Assembly (NCBI RefSeq): GCF_003076135.1
Contig: NZ_QDGZ01000006.1
Location: forward strand, 186,001 to 250,000
Direction of reading: 5' to 3'
DNA length: 64,000 nucleotides
Source: Nocardioides gansuensis
GTDB lineage: Bacteria > Actinomycetota > Actinomycetes > Propionibacteriales > Nocardioidaceae
The position numbers and the translations under genes are program-made. The notes under the pieces were generated by a model, which was not told where the DNA came from, made no database searches, and saw only the letters and a list, made by a program, of their open reading frames with translations. Shown here piece after piece: positions 7,678 to 16,425 of the stretch. Position 1 is the first letter of the stretch. Every line of letters starts with the position of its first letter.

Positions 7678-9053
7678 GCGCCTCCCTGCCCCTGGAGTCA
7701 CTCGTGGCGACCGCGCTCACCGCGCTCGCTGCCGGCCGCAAGGAGCGCGGCGGCCCGCTGCCCGCGGCCACCCCGGCCGAGGTCGAGGCGGCAGTCGATG
7801 CTGCCCTGGCGGGGGAGGCGCTCCCGCTCGACGGCGTGGGGGAGGAGGAGGCGCTGGCGACGCTGGCCGCCACCGTGGCCGCCGGCGCTGCCGACCCGGC
7901 CGACCCCGCCTGCACCGGCCACCTGCACTGCCCGCCGCTCGAGGTCGCGGTCGCCGCCGACCTCGTCGCGAGTGCCCTCAACCAGTCGATGGACTCGTGG
8001 GACCAGGCGCCCGCGGCCACCGTGCTGGAAGAGCGCGTGGTCGAGGCCCTCGGCGACCTGGCCGGCCTTTCGGGCGCCGCCGGGGTGATCACCACCGGTG
8101 GCACCGCGAGCACCTACACGGCGCTGATGCTGGCCCGCGACGCCGCTCCCGACCCGGTCACCGTCTTCAGCTCGGAGCTCGCGCACTTCTCCGCCGACCG
8201 CGGCACGCACCTGCTCGGCCTGGGCGAGGTCGTCAAGGTCCCGTGCGACGCGGACCAGCGCATGGACGTCACCGCGCTCGCCCGCCTGCTCGCCGGGTGC
8301 CCCGCCGGCACCCGCCCGATCGTCGTGGCCACCGCCGGCACGACCGACTTCGGCAGCATCGACCCCCTGCGCGAGATCGCCGGCCTGGTCCACGCCCGCG
8401 GCGGCTGGGTGCACGTCGACGCGGCGTACGGCGGCGGCCTGCTCTTCTCGCAGCAGCACCGCCACCTGCTCGACGGCCTCGAGCTGGCCGACACCGTCTC
8501 GCTCGACCTGCACAAGCTCGGCTGGCAGCCCGCGGCGGCCGGCGTGCTGCTGGCCCGAGGCCCGGAGCTGTTCGGCCCGCTGGCCCGCCGGGCGGCGTAC
8601 CTGAACCCGCTCGACGACGAGGAGTCCGGCTACACCTCCCTGCTCGGCCGCTCGCTGCGCACGACGCGCCGTGCCGACGTGCTGAAGATCGCGGTCACGC
8701 TGCGTGCCCTCGGCATCACGGGCCTCGGGGAGCGGGTGGACACGTGCCTCGAGCTGGCCGGCTACGCCGCCGAGGCGGTCCGCCGGCGCCCTGACCTGCA
8801 GCTGCTCTGCGACCCGGTGCTGTCCACCGTCGTCTTCCGCTACGTCGGTCCGGCCGGCACCGCGGACGACGAGGTCAACGGCCGCCTGCGCCGGGCGCTG
8901 CTGGCGTCGGGCAAGGCCGTCGTCGGCCGCACCGAGCACGAGGGCCGCGTGCAGCTCAAGCTCACCGTCCTCAACCCGGTGGCGACGCGGGCGGACGTGG
9001 ACTCCGTCCTCGACCTGGTGGTCGCCGCCGGCCGGGCGGAGCAGGCCCGATGA
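7674..9053 (+). CDS. Group II PLP decarboxylase, likely L-2,4-diaminobutyrate decarboxylase (RhbB/Ddc type)
   Basis: A 459-residue fold-type I decarboxylase related to glutamate, aromatic-amino-acid and diaminobutyrate decarboxylases. Recognisable parts are TGGTASTYTALMLARD, VVATAGTTDFGSIDP, HVDAAYGGG and the PLP lysine Lys281 in SLDLHKLGW. It starts at a GTG that overlaps the aminotransferase stop (7674-7677). With that enzyme it should give 1,3-diaminopropane, the diamine of schizokinen- and rhizobactin-type siderophores. Its fold is unrelated to that of the first decarboxylase in the operon, so the two probably act on different substrates. Confidence 0.87.
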   Translation: MSASLPLESLVATALTALAAGRKERGGPLPAATPAEVEAAVDAALAGEALPLDGVGEEEALATLAATVAAGAADPADPACTGHLHCPPLEVAVAADLVASALNQSMDSWDQAPAATVLEERVVEALGDLAGLSGAAGVITTGGTASTYTALMLARDAAPDPVTVFSSELAHFSADRGTHLLGLGEVVKVPCDADQRMDVTALARLLAGCPAGTRPIVVATAGTTDFGSIDPLREIAGLVHARGGWVHVDAAYGGGLLFSQQHRHLLDGLELADTVSLDLHKLGWQPAAAGVLLARGPELFGPLARRAAYLNPLDDEESGYTSLLGRSLRTTRRADVLKIAVTLRALGITGLGERVDTCLELAGYAAEAVRRRPDLQLLCDPVLSTVVFRYVGPAGTADDEVNGRLRRALLASGKAVVGRTEHEGRVQLKLTVLNPVATRADVDSVLDLVVAAGRAEQAR

Positions 9054-10765
9054 GCACCACGCAGGCCGCCTCGTCGGCACGGTCGGCGGAGGTCGTGCGG
9101 GCGCGCGCCGGCCTGCTGGCGCGCGACGTGCTGCTGCGCTGCTGGCTGCGCGAGACCGGGCAGGAGGTGACCCGCACCGGCCCCCTCGAGGTCGAGCTGC
9201 CGGCGACGGGGGAGCGGGTCGAGGTGGAGGTGCTCGCGGTCTCGCCGATCGGCGCCCACGGCCTCGGTGTCGTTCTCGACCGCGAGCGCCGGGTGCTCTC
9301 CCTCCCGGCGCTGGCCGGGATGCTCACCCGCGAGGCCGCGGCCCGTGGGGGCGGCGACGCCGCCGACGCCCTGGCCCGCATCGTCGAGTCCGCCCGGCGC
9401 CTGGAGGGGTACGCCGTGGCGCGCGCCGAGGAGGTCGGGGCGCCGGACCTGCCGCGATGGCTGCTCGGCGAGCAGGACCTGGTCTCCGGCCACCCGTGGC
9501 ACCCGATGACCAAGAGCCGCGACGGCCTCGCCGACGAGCTCGACGCCCGCTACGCGCCCGAGGCCCGCGGTCGCTTCGCGGTCCACTGGCTCGCCGCCGC
9601 GCCCGAGGTGGCCGCCTTCGGCGGCACCGGGCTCGACGTACCTGCCTTGATGCACCGGCTCGCCGGTCCGCTCGCCGAGGACCTGCCCGAGGGCTGGCTG
9701 CCGGTGCCCGCCCACCCGTGGCAGGCCGACGACCTCAGGAGCCGCCCCGCAGCCGCGGCCCTGCTCGACGCAGGCCTGCTGCGCGACCTGGGCCCCGGTG
9801 GCGCCCCCTGGTGGGCGACCTCGTCCCTGCGCACCGTCGGTCGTCCCGGCGAGGACGTCATGCTCAAGCTCAGCATGGGGCTCCGGGTCACCAACAGCCG
9901 CCGCGAGAACACCCGGGACGAGGGCCGGCTGGCCGTTCACACCGCGGAGCTCGTCGACGCCGGCCTCGGCGACGCGCTGGCCGCCGCGCACCCGCACTTC
10001 GGCCTGGTCCTCGACCGCGGCTGGCTCGGCGTCGACGGCAACGGCCCGGTGGGGCTCGAGACCGTGCTGCGCCAAGTGCCGTTCGATCCGGCCGCCGACG
10101 TGACCTGTGCCGGTGCCCTGCTCGACCCGCGCCCCGACTGCTCGCGCCCGCCGGTCGCCGAGGCGGTCTCGCGCACTGCGTCGGCCCACGGCCTCGGTGT
10201 CGTCGAGGCTGCGGAGCTGTGGCTCCGCCGCTGGCTCGAGGTGGTCGTCGAGCCGATCCTGTGGCTGCACGGCACCTGGGGCATCGGCCTGGAGGCGCAT
10301 CTCCAGAACGTGCTCGTGGAGCTCGACGCGGACGGCCTCCCGTGCCAGGGCTGGTATCGCGACAACCAGGGCTGGTACGCCGCCGAGTCGGCCGTGCCGC
10401 GCCTTGCGACGATCCTGCCGACCGTGGGCCGGGACGCCCCGCTGGTCTTCGCCGACCGGCTCGTCGTCGACCGCGTCGCCTACTACGTCGGCGTCAACCA
10501 CGTGCTCGGCGTGGCAGCGGCGGTGGCAGCGGCCACCGCGGTGCCGGAGCAGCGGCTGCTCGCCGTCCTCGCGGAGCACCTCGAGGCCCACCTGGCCGGT
10601 CCGGCCCCGTCGGCCGTCGCGGAGCTGCTGCTCCACGCCCCGACGCTGCCGACCAAGGCCAACCTGCTCACCGGCGTGGATGGTCGCGACGAGGTCGCCG
10701 CCCCCGTGGAGACCCAGTCGGTCTACGTCGAGATCCCCAACCCCCTGCGTGAGGTGACCCGATGA
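9050..10765 (+). CDS. IucA/IucC-family (NIS) siderophore synthetase 1
   Basis: A 571-residue protein of the NRPS-independent siderophore synthetase family, which adenylates a carboxylic acid such as citrate and joins it to an amine or alcohol. Family motifs include GHPWHPMTKSRDG near residues 147-159, the PAHPWQ segment, KLSMGLRVTNSRRENT and WGIGLEAHLQNVLVEL near residue 410. The ATG overlaps the previous stop as ATGA. The A, B or C class cannot be fixed from sequence alone, but the presence of a second NIS synthetase suggests stepwise acylation of both ends of citrate or a similar acid. Confidence 0.9.
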   Translation: MSTTQAASSARSAEVVRARAGLLARDVLLRCWLRETGQEVTRTGPLEVELPATGERVEVEVLAVSPIGAHGLGVVLDRERRVLSLPALAGMLTREAAARGGGDAADALARIVESARRLEGYAVARAEEVGAPDLPRWLLGEQDLVSGHPWHPMTKSRDGLADELDARYAPEARGRFAVHWLAAAPEVAAFGGTGLDVPALMHRLAGPLAEDLPEGWLPVPAHPWQADDLRSRPAAAALLDAGLLRDLGPGGAPWWATSSLRTVGRPGEDVMLKLSMGLRVTNSRRENTRDEGRLAVHTAELVDAGLGDALAAAHPHFGLVLDRGWLGVDGNGPVGLETVLRQVPFDPAADVTCAGALLDPRPDCSRPPVAEAVSRTASAHGLGVVEAAELWLRRWLEVVVEPILWLHGTWGIGLEAHLQNVLVELDADGLPCQGWYRDNQGWYAAESAVPRLATILPTVGRDAPLVFADRLVVDRVAYYVGVNHVLGVAAAVAAATAVPEQRLLAVLAEHLEAHLAGPAPSAVAELLLHAPTLPTKANLLTGVDGRDEVAAPVETQSVYVEIPNPLREVTR

Positions 10766-12048
10766 CGCACGACCTGGTCGGAGTCGGCCTGGGCCCGTTC
10801 GGCCTCTCGCTGGCCGCGCTCGCCGACGGCGTACCGGAGCTGGACGCGGTCTTCGTCGACCAGCGTGACTCCTTCTCCTGGCACCCGGGGCTGCTGATCG
10901 AGGGCGCGACCCTCCAGGTGCCGTTCCTCGCGGACCTGGTCACCCTGGTCGACCCGACGAGCCGCTGGTCCTACCTCAGCTACCTGCGCGAGCAGGGCCG
11001 GCTCTTCCGGTTCTACTTCGCCGAGCGGTTCCTCGTGCCCCGCCGTGAGTACGACGCGTACCTGCGCTGGGTCGCCCATGCGCTGCCGTCGTGTCGCTTC
11101 GGCACCCGCGTCGACGCGGTCGTCTGGGACGAGGTGGGCGAGGTCTTCCGCGTGACCACGACCGAGGTCGCCAGCGGCCGCAGCGAGACGCTCGAGGCGC
11201 GGGCCGTCGTCCTCGGCGTCGGCACGGAGCCGGTCGTGCCCGAGGCGTTCGCCGGCGCGCTGGGCAAGCAGGTCGTGCATGTCGCGGACTACCTCGACAG
11301 CCGCCCGCTCCTGCTCGATGCGGGCAGCGTCACGGTCGTCGGCTCGGGCCAGTCGGGTGCCGAGGTCTTCCTCGACCTGCTCCAGGCCCAGGCCGAGACG
11401 GGCAGCAGCTTGCGCTGGCTCAGCCGCACCCAGGCGTTCGCACCGATGGAATACTCCAAGCTCGGGCTGGAGCACTTCACGCCGGACTACACGGCGTACT
11501 TCCACGGCCTGCCGGAGGAGACGCGTGACGCGCTCGTGCCGTCGCAGTGGCAGCTCTACAAGGGCATCAGCGCCGACACGATCGCCGAGATCTACGACCT
11601 GCTCTACGAGCGCACCGTCGACGGCCGCACCGTCGACGCGGAGCTCCGCCCGGGGGTCGGCGTCACCGCCTGTGCCACGGACGGCGACCGCCTGCGGCTG
11701 ACCTGCCGGCACCTGACGCAGCAGCGCGAGTTCGAGGTCGGGACCGAGGCCGTCGTGCTCGCCACCGGGTACGCTGCCCGCCGGCCCGCCTTCCTCGAGC
11801 CGCTGCTCGACGTCCTGGACCTCGACGACCGCGGCCGCTACCAGGTGGCCGCGGACTACCGGGTCGCCACCGCCCCGTCGGTCACGGGCGGCCTCTACGT
11901 GCAGAACGCCGAGGCGCACACCCACGGCGTCGGTGCGCCCGACTTGGGCCTCGGCGCCTGGCGTGCCGGGACGATCCTGTCCGCGGTCACCGGCCGGCAG
12001 CTGCTGCCGGCGCACCAGGGCGCGTTCACCACCTTCGGGGCGCCGTGA
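10762..12048 (+). CDS. FAD/NADPH-dependent N-hydroxylating monooxygenase (IucD/RhbE/PvdA family)
   Basis: A 428-residue flavoprotein with the N-terminal FAD motif GVGLGPFGLSLAAL, an NADPH-binding motif VVGSGQSGAEV near residue 195, and the C-terminal ATGY motif (VVLATGYAARRP). The family hydroxylates primary amines of ornithine, lysine, putrescine or diaminopropane, the first step to hydroxamates. In this operon 1,3-diaminopropane or a derivative is the likely substrate. It overlaps the preceding stop as ATGA. A hydroxamate would need an acyl donor, but no acetyltransferase gene is present in the window next to it. Confidence 0.9.
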   Translation: MTHDLVGVGLGPFGLSLAALADGVPELDAVFVDQRDSFSWHPGLLIEGATLQVPFLADLVTLVDPTSRWSYLSYLREQGRLFRFYFAERFLVPRREYDAYLRWVAHALPSCRFGTRVDAVVWDEVGEVFRVTTTEVASGRSETLEARAVVLGVGTEPVVPEAFAGALGKQVVHVADYLDSRPLLLDAGSVTVVGSGQSGAEVFLDLLQAQAETGSSLRWLSRTQAFAPMEYSKLGLEHFTPDYTAYFHGLPEETRDALVPSQWQLYKGISADTIAEIYDLLYERTVDGRTVDAELRPGVGVTACATDGDRLRLTCRHLTQQREFEVGTEAVVLATGYAARRPAFLEPLLDVLDLDDRGRYQVAADYRVATAPSVTGGLYVQNAEAHTHGVGAPDLGLGAWRAGTILSAVTGRQLLPAHQGAFTTFGAP

Positions 12049-13277
12049 GCAGCCCCCCGGCCGGGGGCGGCCACGCCCGCGCCGTGCTCGCCGGCGTGGT
12101 GGCCCTGCAGCTGGTCGCCGAGACCGCGCTGACGCCGTACTGGCCGCTGCTGTTCCGCGAGCTGTTCGGCATGCACGAGCTCGCGGCGACCGGCAGCTAC
12201 CTCTCGGTGTGCCGCTTCGCCGGCCTGCTGGCGATGCCGCTGTGGGGGCTGCTGGCGCTGCGGCTCCCCGCGCGGAGCCTGATCGTGGCGGGCCTGCTGG
12301 GCAGTGCGGTCTTCGACCTTGCGCTCGCCCTGGCGCCGACCTGGTGGACGTTCACGGCGTGCTCTGCGGGGGTCGTCGCCTGCGGCTCCTCGCTGGTGCT
12401 GGCCTACCCGGCGCTCGTCTCCGTCGTCGAGCAGGACGGCCGGCGGGACCGCCGGAGCGCGGTCGTGCTCTTCTGGGCGGTCTTCCACGTGGCCGCGGTG
12501 GGATCGACGCTGGTCGGAGCCGCGGTCGTCGGGATGGAGCAGCCGCGCTGGGGCCTCGGCGCCTTCGCCGTGGTGGACCTGCTCCTGGCTGCGCTCGTGT
12601 GGGCGAGGGTCGAGCGCCGGCCTGCGGTCGAGACCGCGGCGCCGGCCGAGCAGCCAGCGGTTGCCGCGACCACGGCGCCCTCGCGGCGCTCGTTGCTCCT
12701 CCTCGTCGTGGCCGTCGTCGCGGCCGATGCGGCGATCGCCGTGGCGCGCCCGTTCTTCGTCGAGCTGCTGGTCGCCGGCGGCACGTCGGTCGAGGTCGCG
12801 GGCTGGATGTTCCTGCTCCCGGCCGTCGGGTCCCTGGCGGTGCTCCCGGTCGCAAGCCGCCTGCTCGACCGCCCGGGTGTCGCACTGGTCCCGGCGTGCG
12901 CCCTGATCGCCGCGGCGGCCTACCTGGTGCAGGCAGCCACCAGCGACCACCTCCTGGCCCTCGCGGCCGGGCGGCTGCTGCTCGGTGCCGCCACCGGCGT
13001 GCTGCTCGTCGCGCTCGACCTCGCGGTCTTCGCGCAGGTGGGCACCGCCGGGCCGGCGTTCACGGCGGTCGAGACCGGGCGCTCCGCCGCTCTGCTGGCC
13101 GCCCCACTGCTCGCCACCGTCCTCGCCGGCCCCTCGCTCGGCGGGCCCCTCCTCGGTAGTGCCCTGCTCGTCGTGGTGTCCGGTGTGCTGCTCGCGCTGC
13201 ACGGCCGCCGCACCCGTGTCCCTTCCGTCCCTCCGACCCCCCAGGAGCCCCTCCATGTCGTCGACCCTGTCGCCTGA
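12045..13277 (+). CDS. MFS transporter, likely siderophore exporter
   Basis: A 410-residue protein with about twelve hydrophobic segments of the major facilitator superfamily. It begins at a GTG overlapping the monooxygenase stop (12045-12048). Placed between the hydroxylase and the second NIS synthetase, it matches the position of exporter genes such as PvsC or SbnD in other NIS clusters, so export of the finished siderophore is the likely job. A charged central loop (around 12600-12690) separates the two six-helix halves. Its 3' end overlaps the next gene by 23 bp. No uptake receptor or ferric-siderophore reductase gene is seen nearby. Confidence 0.85.
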   Translation: MSSPPAGGGHARAVLAGVVALQLVAETALTPYWPLLFRELFGMHELAATGSYLSVCRFAGLLAMPLWGLLALRLPARSLIVAGLLGSAVFDLALALAPTWWTFTACSAGVVACGSSLVLAYPALVSVVEQDGRRDRRSAVVLFWAVFHVAAVGSTLVGAAVVGMEQPRWGLGAFAVVDLLLAALVWARVERRPAVETAAPAEQPAVAATTAPSRRSLLLLVVAVVAADAAIAVARPFFVELLVAGGTSVEVAGWMFLLPAVGSLAVLPVASRLLDRPGVALVPACALIAAAAYLVQAATSDHLLALAAGRLLLGAATGVLLVALDLAVFAQVGTAGPAFTAVETGRSAALLAAPLLATVLAGPSLGGPLLGSALLVVVSGVLLALHGRRTRVPSVPPTPQEPLHVVDPVA

Positions 13278-15024
13278 GACCCAGGTCGCGCTCGCTCCGT
13301 CGGCCGAGCAGTTCGCGCGCGCCGGCGCGCACCTCGTCGCGCGCGCCCTCTCCGAGCTCGCCCACGAGGAGCTGGTCCGTCCCGAGTCCGACGCCGACGG
13401 CCACCAGCTCCGGCTCGGCGAGGTCACCTACACCTTCGCCGCCGAGCGTGACGCGTTCACCGCGTGGCACGTCGACGCGGCCAGCGTCCGCCGCGACGGC
13501 GTGCCCGCCACCGACCCCGTGCGGTTCTTCCTCGACGCCCGCCACGTCGCCGGCTTCGACGCGGTCACGCTGTCGGAGATCGTGACTGAGGCGACCCGCA
13601 CCTGGGCCGCCGAGGCGCGCTGCCTCGCGGCCAGTCGCCCGGTCACCGAGCTGCTCGAGCTGTCCTACGCCGAGCTCGAGCAGCATCTCCCGGGCCACCC
13701 CGTGCTGGTGCTCAACAAGGGCCGCATCGGTCTCGACGCCGACGACCTCGACCGCTTCGGCCCCGAGGCCCGCCGCACCGTCACCCTGGTCTGGTACGCC
13801 GCCCACCCCGACCTCGCGACGTACGCCGCGGAGCACGGGCTCGACCTCGGTCGCCTCCTCGCCGAGGAGCTCACCGACGAGGAGCGCACGACCTTCGAGG
13901 CCGCGCTCGCCGCCGCCGGAGCAGGCAGCTGCGACTGGGTCTGGTTCCCGGTGCACCCCTTCCAGGACAAGACCGTCGTCCGGACCCTGTTCGCCCCCGA
14001 GCTCGCCGCGGGCCGGCTGGTCCGCCTCGGCGAGGGCGTCACCGACTACCGACCCGTCCAGTCCGTGCGCAGCCTCGTCGGGGAGGCACACCGCGACGTG
14101 AAGACGTCGCTGCTCATGCGCAACACGCTGGTCTGGCGCGGCCTGGGCGCGGACGCCACCGAGGCGGCCCCGCTCGCCAGCGAGTGGCTCGGCCGCCTGC
14201 ACGCCGAGGACCCGGAGCTGCAGGCGACCGGCATCGCGTTCCTCCGCGAGGTCGCCACCGTCGTCGTCCGGCACCCGCACTTCCGCGACGTCCCCGACGC
14301 CCCCTACCGGTACGCCGAGCTGCTCGGCGCCGTCTGGCGCGAGCCGGTCGAGCGCCAGCTGGCGCCGGGGGAGCGGGCCCGCTCGCTCGCCACCCTCCTC
14401 TACGTCGACCCCGGCGGCCACGCGCTCGTCGCGGAGCTGGTCCGGCGCTCGGGCCTCGACGCCCGCGCCTGGCTGCGGCACCTGTGCGACGCGATGCTGC
14501 CGGGCCTGCTGCTGTGCCTGACTCGCCACGGTGTGGCGTTCTGCCCGCACGGCGAGAACACGATCCTGGTCTTCGAGGGCGCGCTGCCCACGCGGATCCT
14601 GCTCAAGGACTTCGCGGAGGACATCACCCTGCTGCCCGGTCGCGACTACCCGGGCCTCGACCCGGTCGCCGAGAAGGTCCTGGTGCGCTGGCCGCTGGCC
14701 GAGATGGCGCACAGCATCATCAGTGCCGTCTTCACCGGCCACTTCCGCTACCTCGCGCCGCTCATGCGCCAGCACGCCGGCCTGGCGGAGGACGCCTTCT
14801 GGGCCGAGGTCCGTGCCTCGCTGCTGGCCTGGCGTGCCGCCCACCCGGAGCTCGCCGAGGCGTTCGACGAGCTCGGCCTGCTGGCGCCCCACTACGAGCG
14901 CATCGCCCTGAACCGCGAGCAGCTCACCGGCGGGGGCTTCCACGACCGCGCCGAGCGCGACGCCGAGCCGGACCAGATGCACGGCCACATCCCGAACCCG
15001 CTCCACGTGGGGGAGGAGGCGTGA
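13255..15024 (+). CDS. IucA/IucC-family (NIS) siderophore synthetase 2
   Basis: A 589-residue second member of the NIS synthetase family. Motifs: WVWFPVHPFQDKTVV near residue 230, KTSLLMRNTLVW near 283, and GVAFCPHGENTILVF near 430, matching the ATP- and acid-binding regions. The ATG at 13255 lies inside the end of the MFS gene and follows CCAGGAGCC. It is only distantly similar to the first synthetase, as expected when two ligases join different ends of the scaffold. The stop overlaps the GTG of the glutamine-synthetase-like gene (15021-15024), so translation of the two is probably coupled. Confidence 0.9.
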   Translation: MSSTLSPETQVALAPSAEQFARAGAHLVARALSELAHEELVRPESDADGHQLRLGEVTYTFAAERDAFTAWHVDAASVRRDGVPATDPVRFFLDARHVAGFDAVTLSEIVTEATRTWAAEARCLAASRPVTELLELSYAELEQHLPGHPVLVLNKGRIGLDADDLDRFGPEARRTVTLVWYAAHPDLATYAAEHGLDLGRLLAEELTDEERTTFEAALAAAGAGSCDWVWFPVHPFQDKTVVRTLFAPELAAGRLVRLGEGVTDYRPVQSVRSLVGEAHRDVKTSLLMRNTLVWRGLGADATEAAPLASEWLGRLHAEDPELQATGIAFLREVATVVVRHPHFRDVPDAPYRYAELLGAVWREPVERQLAPGERARSLATLLYVDPGGHALVAELVRRSGLDARAWLRHLCDAMLPGLLLCLTRHGVAFCPHGENTILVFEGALPTRILLKDFAEDITLLPGRDYPGLDPVAEKVLVRWPLAEMAHSIISAVFTGHFRYLAPLMRQHAGLAEDAFWAEVRASLLAWRAAHPELAEAFDELGLLAPHYERIALNREQLTGGGFHDRAERDAEPDQMHGHIPNPLHVGEEA

Positions 15025-16376
15025 CCGGGCCGATGACGATCGACGCCCTGCGCGAGGCGGTCGCGGCCGGACAGGTCGACGAGGTCGTCCTCGCGCTGCC
15101 CGACCTCGCCGGCCGCCTCCAGGGCACTCGCCTCGGGGCGCGGTACTTCCTCGACCACGTCCTCGACGACGGGTTCGGCGCCTGCACCTACCTGCTCACC
15201 ACCGACGTCGAGATGAACGTCGTGGCCCAGGTCGCCCAGCTCGACCCCGATGGCACCGGCTACGGCGACATGGTGCTCCGCCCGGACCCGTCCTCGCTGC
15301 GGCCGCTGCCGTGGGACGAGGGCACCGTCCTGGTCGTCGCCGACGCCCACCACGCCGACGGGCTCCCGGTCTCGGTGGCGCCGCGCCAGGTGCTCCGCGA
15401 CCAGGTCGCCGCGCTCGCCGAGCGCGGGCTGACGGCGTACGCAGGCTTCGAGCTGGAGTTCCGGGTCTTCACCGAGAGCTATGCGCAGGCCGCGGCCGCC
15501 GGCTGGCGCGAGCTGACCCCCGCCACCCGCCACGGCGTCGACTACGCGCTCAACGGCCTCGAGGGCCTGGACCGGCTGACCCGCCGGCTGCGCCGCGAGA
15601 TGGGCGCCGCCGGGCTGCTGCTCGAGTCAGCGCGCGGCGAGTGCGCCCCGGGACAGTACGAGATCGTCTTCCGGTACGACGAGGCGCTCGCCGCCGCGGA
15701 CCAGGCGGCGTTCTTCAAGACCGGCGTGAAGCAGGTGGCCGCCCAGGAGGGCTTGGCCGCCACCTTCCTCCCGAAGTACGACGCGGGGGAGGGCAGCTCG
15801 TGCCACTTCCACGTCAGCCTCCGCGACGCCGACGGGCGGCCGGTCTTCCCGGGCGAGGGCCCGCACGGCATGTCGGAGCTGCTGCAGCACGCACTGGCGG
15901 GCCAGGTCGCGCTGCTGCCGGAACTCACCCTGCTCTTCGCGCCGACGGTCAACGCGTTCAAGCGGCTACGGCCGGGAGCCTTCGCGCCCGTCCACGCCGC
16001 GTGGGGGCCCGACAACCGGCTCACCGCGCTGCGGCTGGCCGGCCGCGGTGGCTCCCTGCGCATCGAGCACCGGGTGCCCGGATCCGACGCCGACCCTTAC
16101 CTCGCGCTCGCGGGCATCCTGCTCGCCTTCCGCCACGGCATCGAGGAGCAGCCCGACCTGCCGCCGGCGACGGTCGGCGCCCCGGCCGCCGACGCGGTCG
16201 CGCTGCCGGACAGCCTGCCGGCGGCCGCGCGCCTGCTCGAGCAGAGCCAGGTCGCGCGCAAGGGCCTCGGCGATGCCGTGGTCGACGCGCTGGTCGCCGC
16301 TGCCCGCGCCGAGTGGGCGGCGTACTGCTCGGTCGTCAGCGAGTGGGAGCGCGCCCGCGGGTTCGAGCGACGCTGA
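15021..16376 (+). CDS. Glutamine synthetase-like ligase (GlnA3/PuuA-type) in the siderophore operon
   Basis: A 451-residue glutamine synthetase family protein. Seen motifs: GFELEFRVF (metal-binding glutamates) near residue 142, SARGECAPGQYEIVF, GSSCHFHVSL and FKRLRPGAFAP, then SLRIEHRVPGSDADPYLALA. It is distinct from the true glnA at 57339-58766 and lacks that protein's adenylylation-site motif. Paralogs such as PuuA and GlnA3 join glutamate to amines, giving gamma-glutamyl-polyamines. Here it could add glutamate to a diamine intermediate, protect it, or form an amide in the product. It is the last gene of the operon, joined to the NIS synthetase by a 4-bp overlap. Its role in siderophore assembly is inference. 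Confidence 0.85.
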   Translation: MTGPMTIDALREAVAAGQVDEVVLALPDLAGRLQGTRLGARYFLDHVLDDGFGACTYLLTTDVEMNVVAQVAQLDPDGTGYGDMVLRPDPSSLRPLPWDEGTVLVVADAHHADGLPVSVAPRQVLRDQVAALAERGLTAYAGFELEFRVFTESYAQAAAAGWRELTPATRHGVDYALNGLEGLDRLTRRLRREMGAAGLLLESARGECAPGQYEIVFRYDEALAAADQAAFFKTGVKQVAAQEGLAATFLPKYDAGEGSSCHFHVSLRDADGRPVFPGEGPHGMSELLQHALAGQVALLPELTLLFAPTVNAFKRLRPGAFAPVHAAWGPDNRLTALRLAGRGGSLRIEHRVPGSDADPYLALAGILLAFRHGIEEQPDLPPATVGAPAADAVALPDSLPAAARLLEQSQVARKGLGDAVVDALVAAARAEWAAYCSVVSEWERARGFERR

Positions 16377-16408
16377 TCGCGTGCCGCTCCGGGTGTCCGA
16401 TGCGGAAT

Positions 16409-16424
16409 GCCCGCCCGAGCGGGC
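16409..16424. terminator. Hairpin between convergent genes
   Basis: GCCCGC-CCGA-GCGGGC forms a 6-bp GC stem with a four-base loop, in the 49-bp gap between the siderophore operon and the convergent kinase gene. There is no clear T-run, so it is a possible bidirectional terminator only. Confidence 0.5.
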
Positions 16425-16425
16425 G

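Noticed and set aside
5590..7701. 703-codon minus-strand frame across the siderophore genes
   Set aside because: Antisense shadow with histidine/arginine/aspartate bias; the plus-strand genes have clear catalytic motifs.
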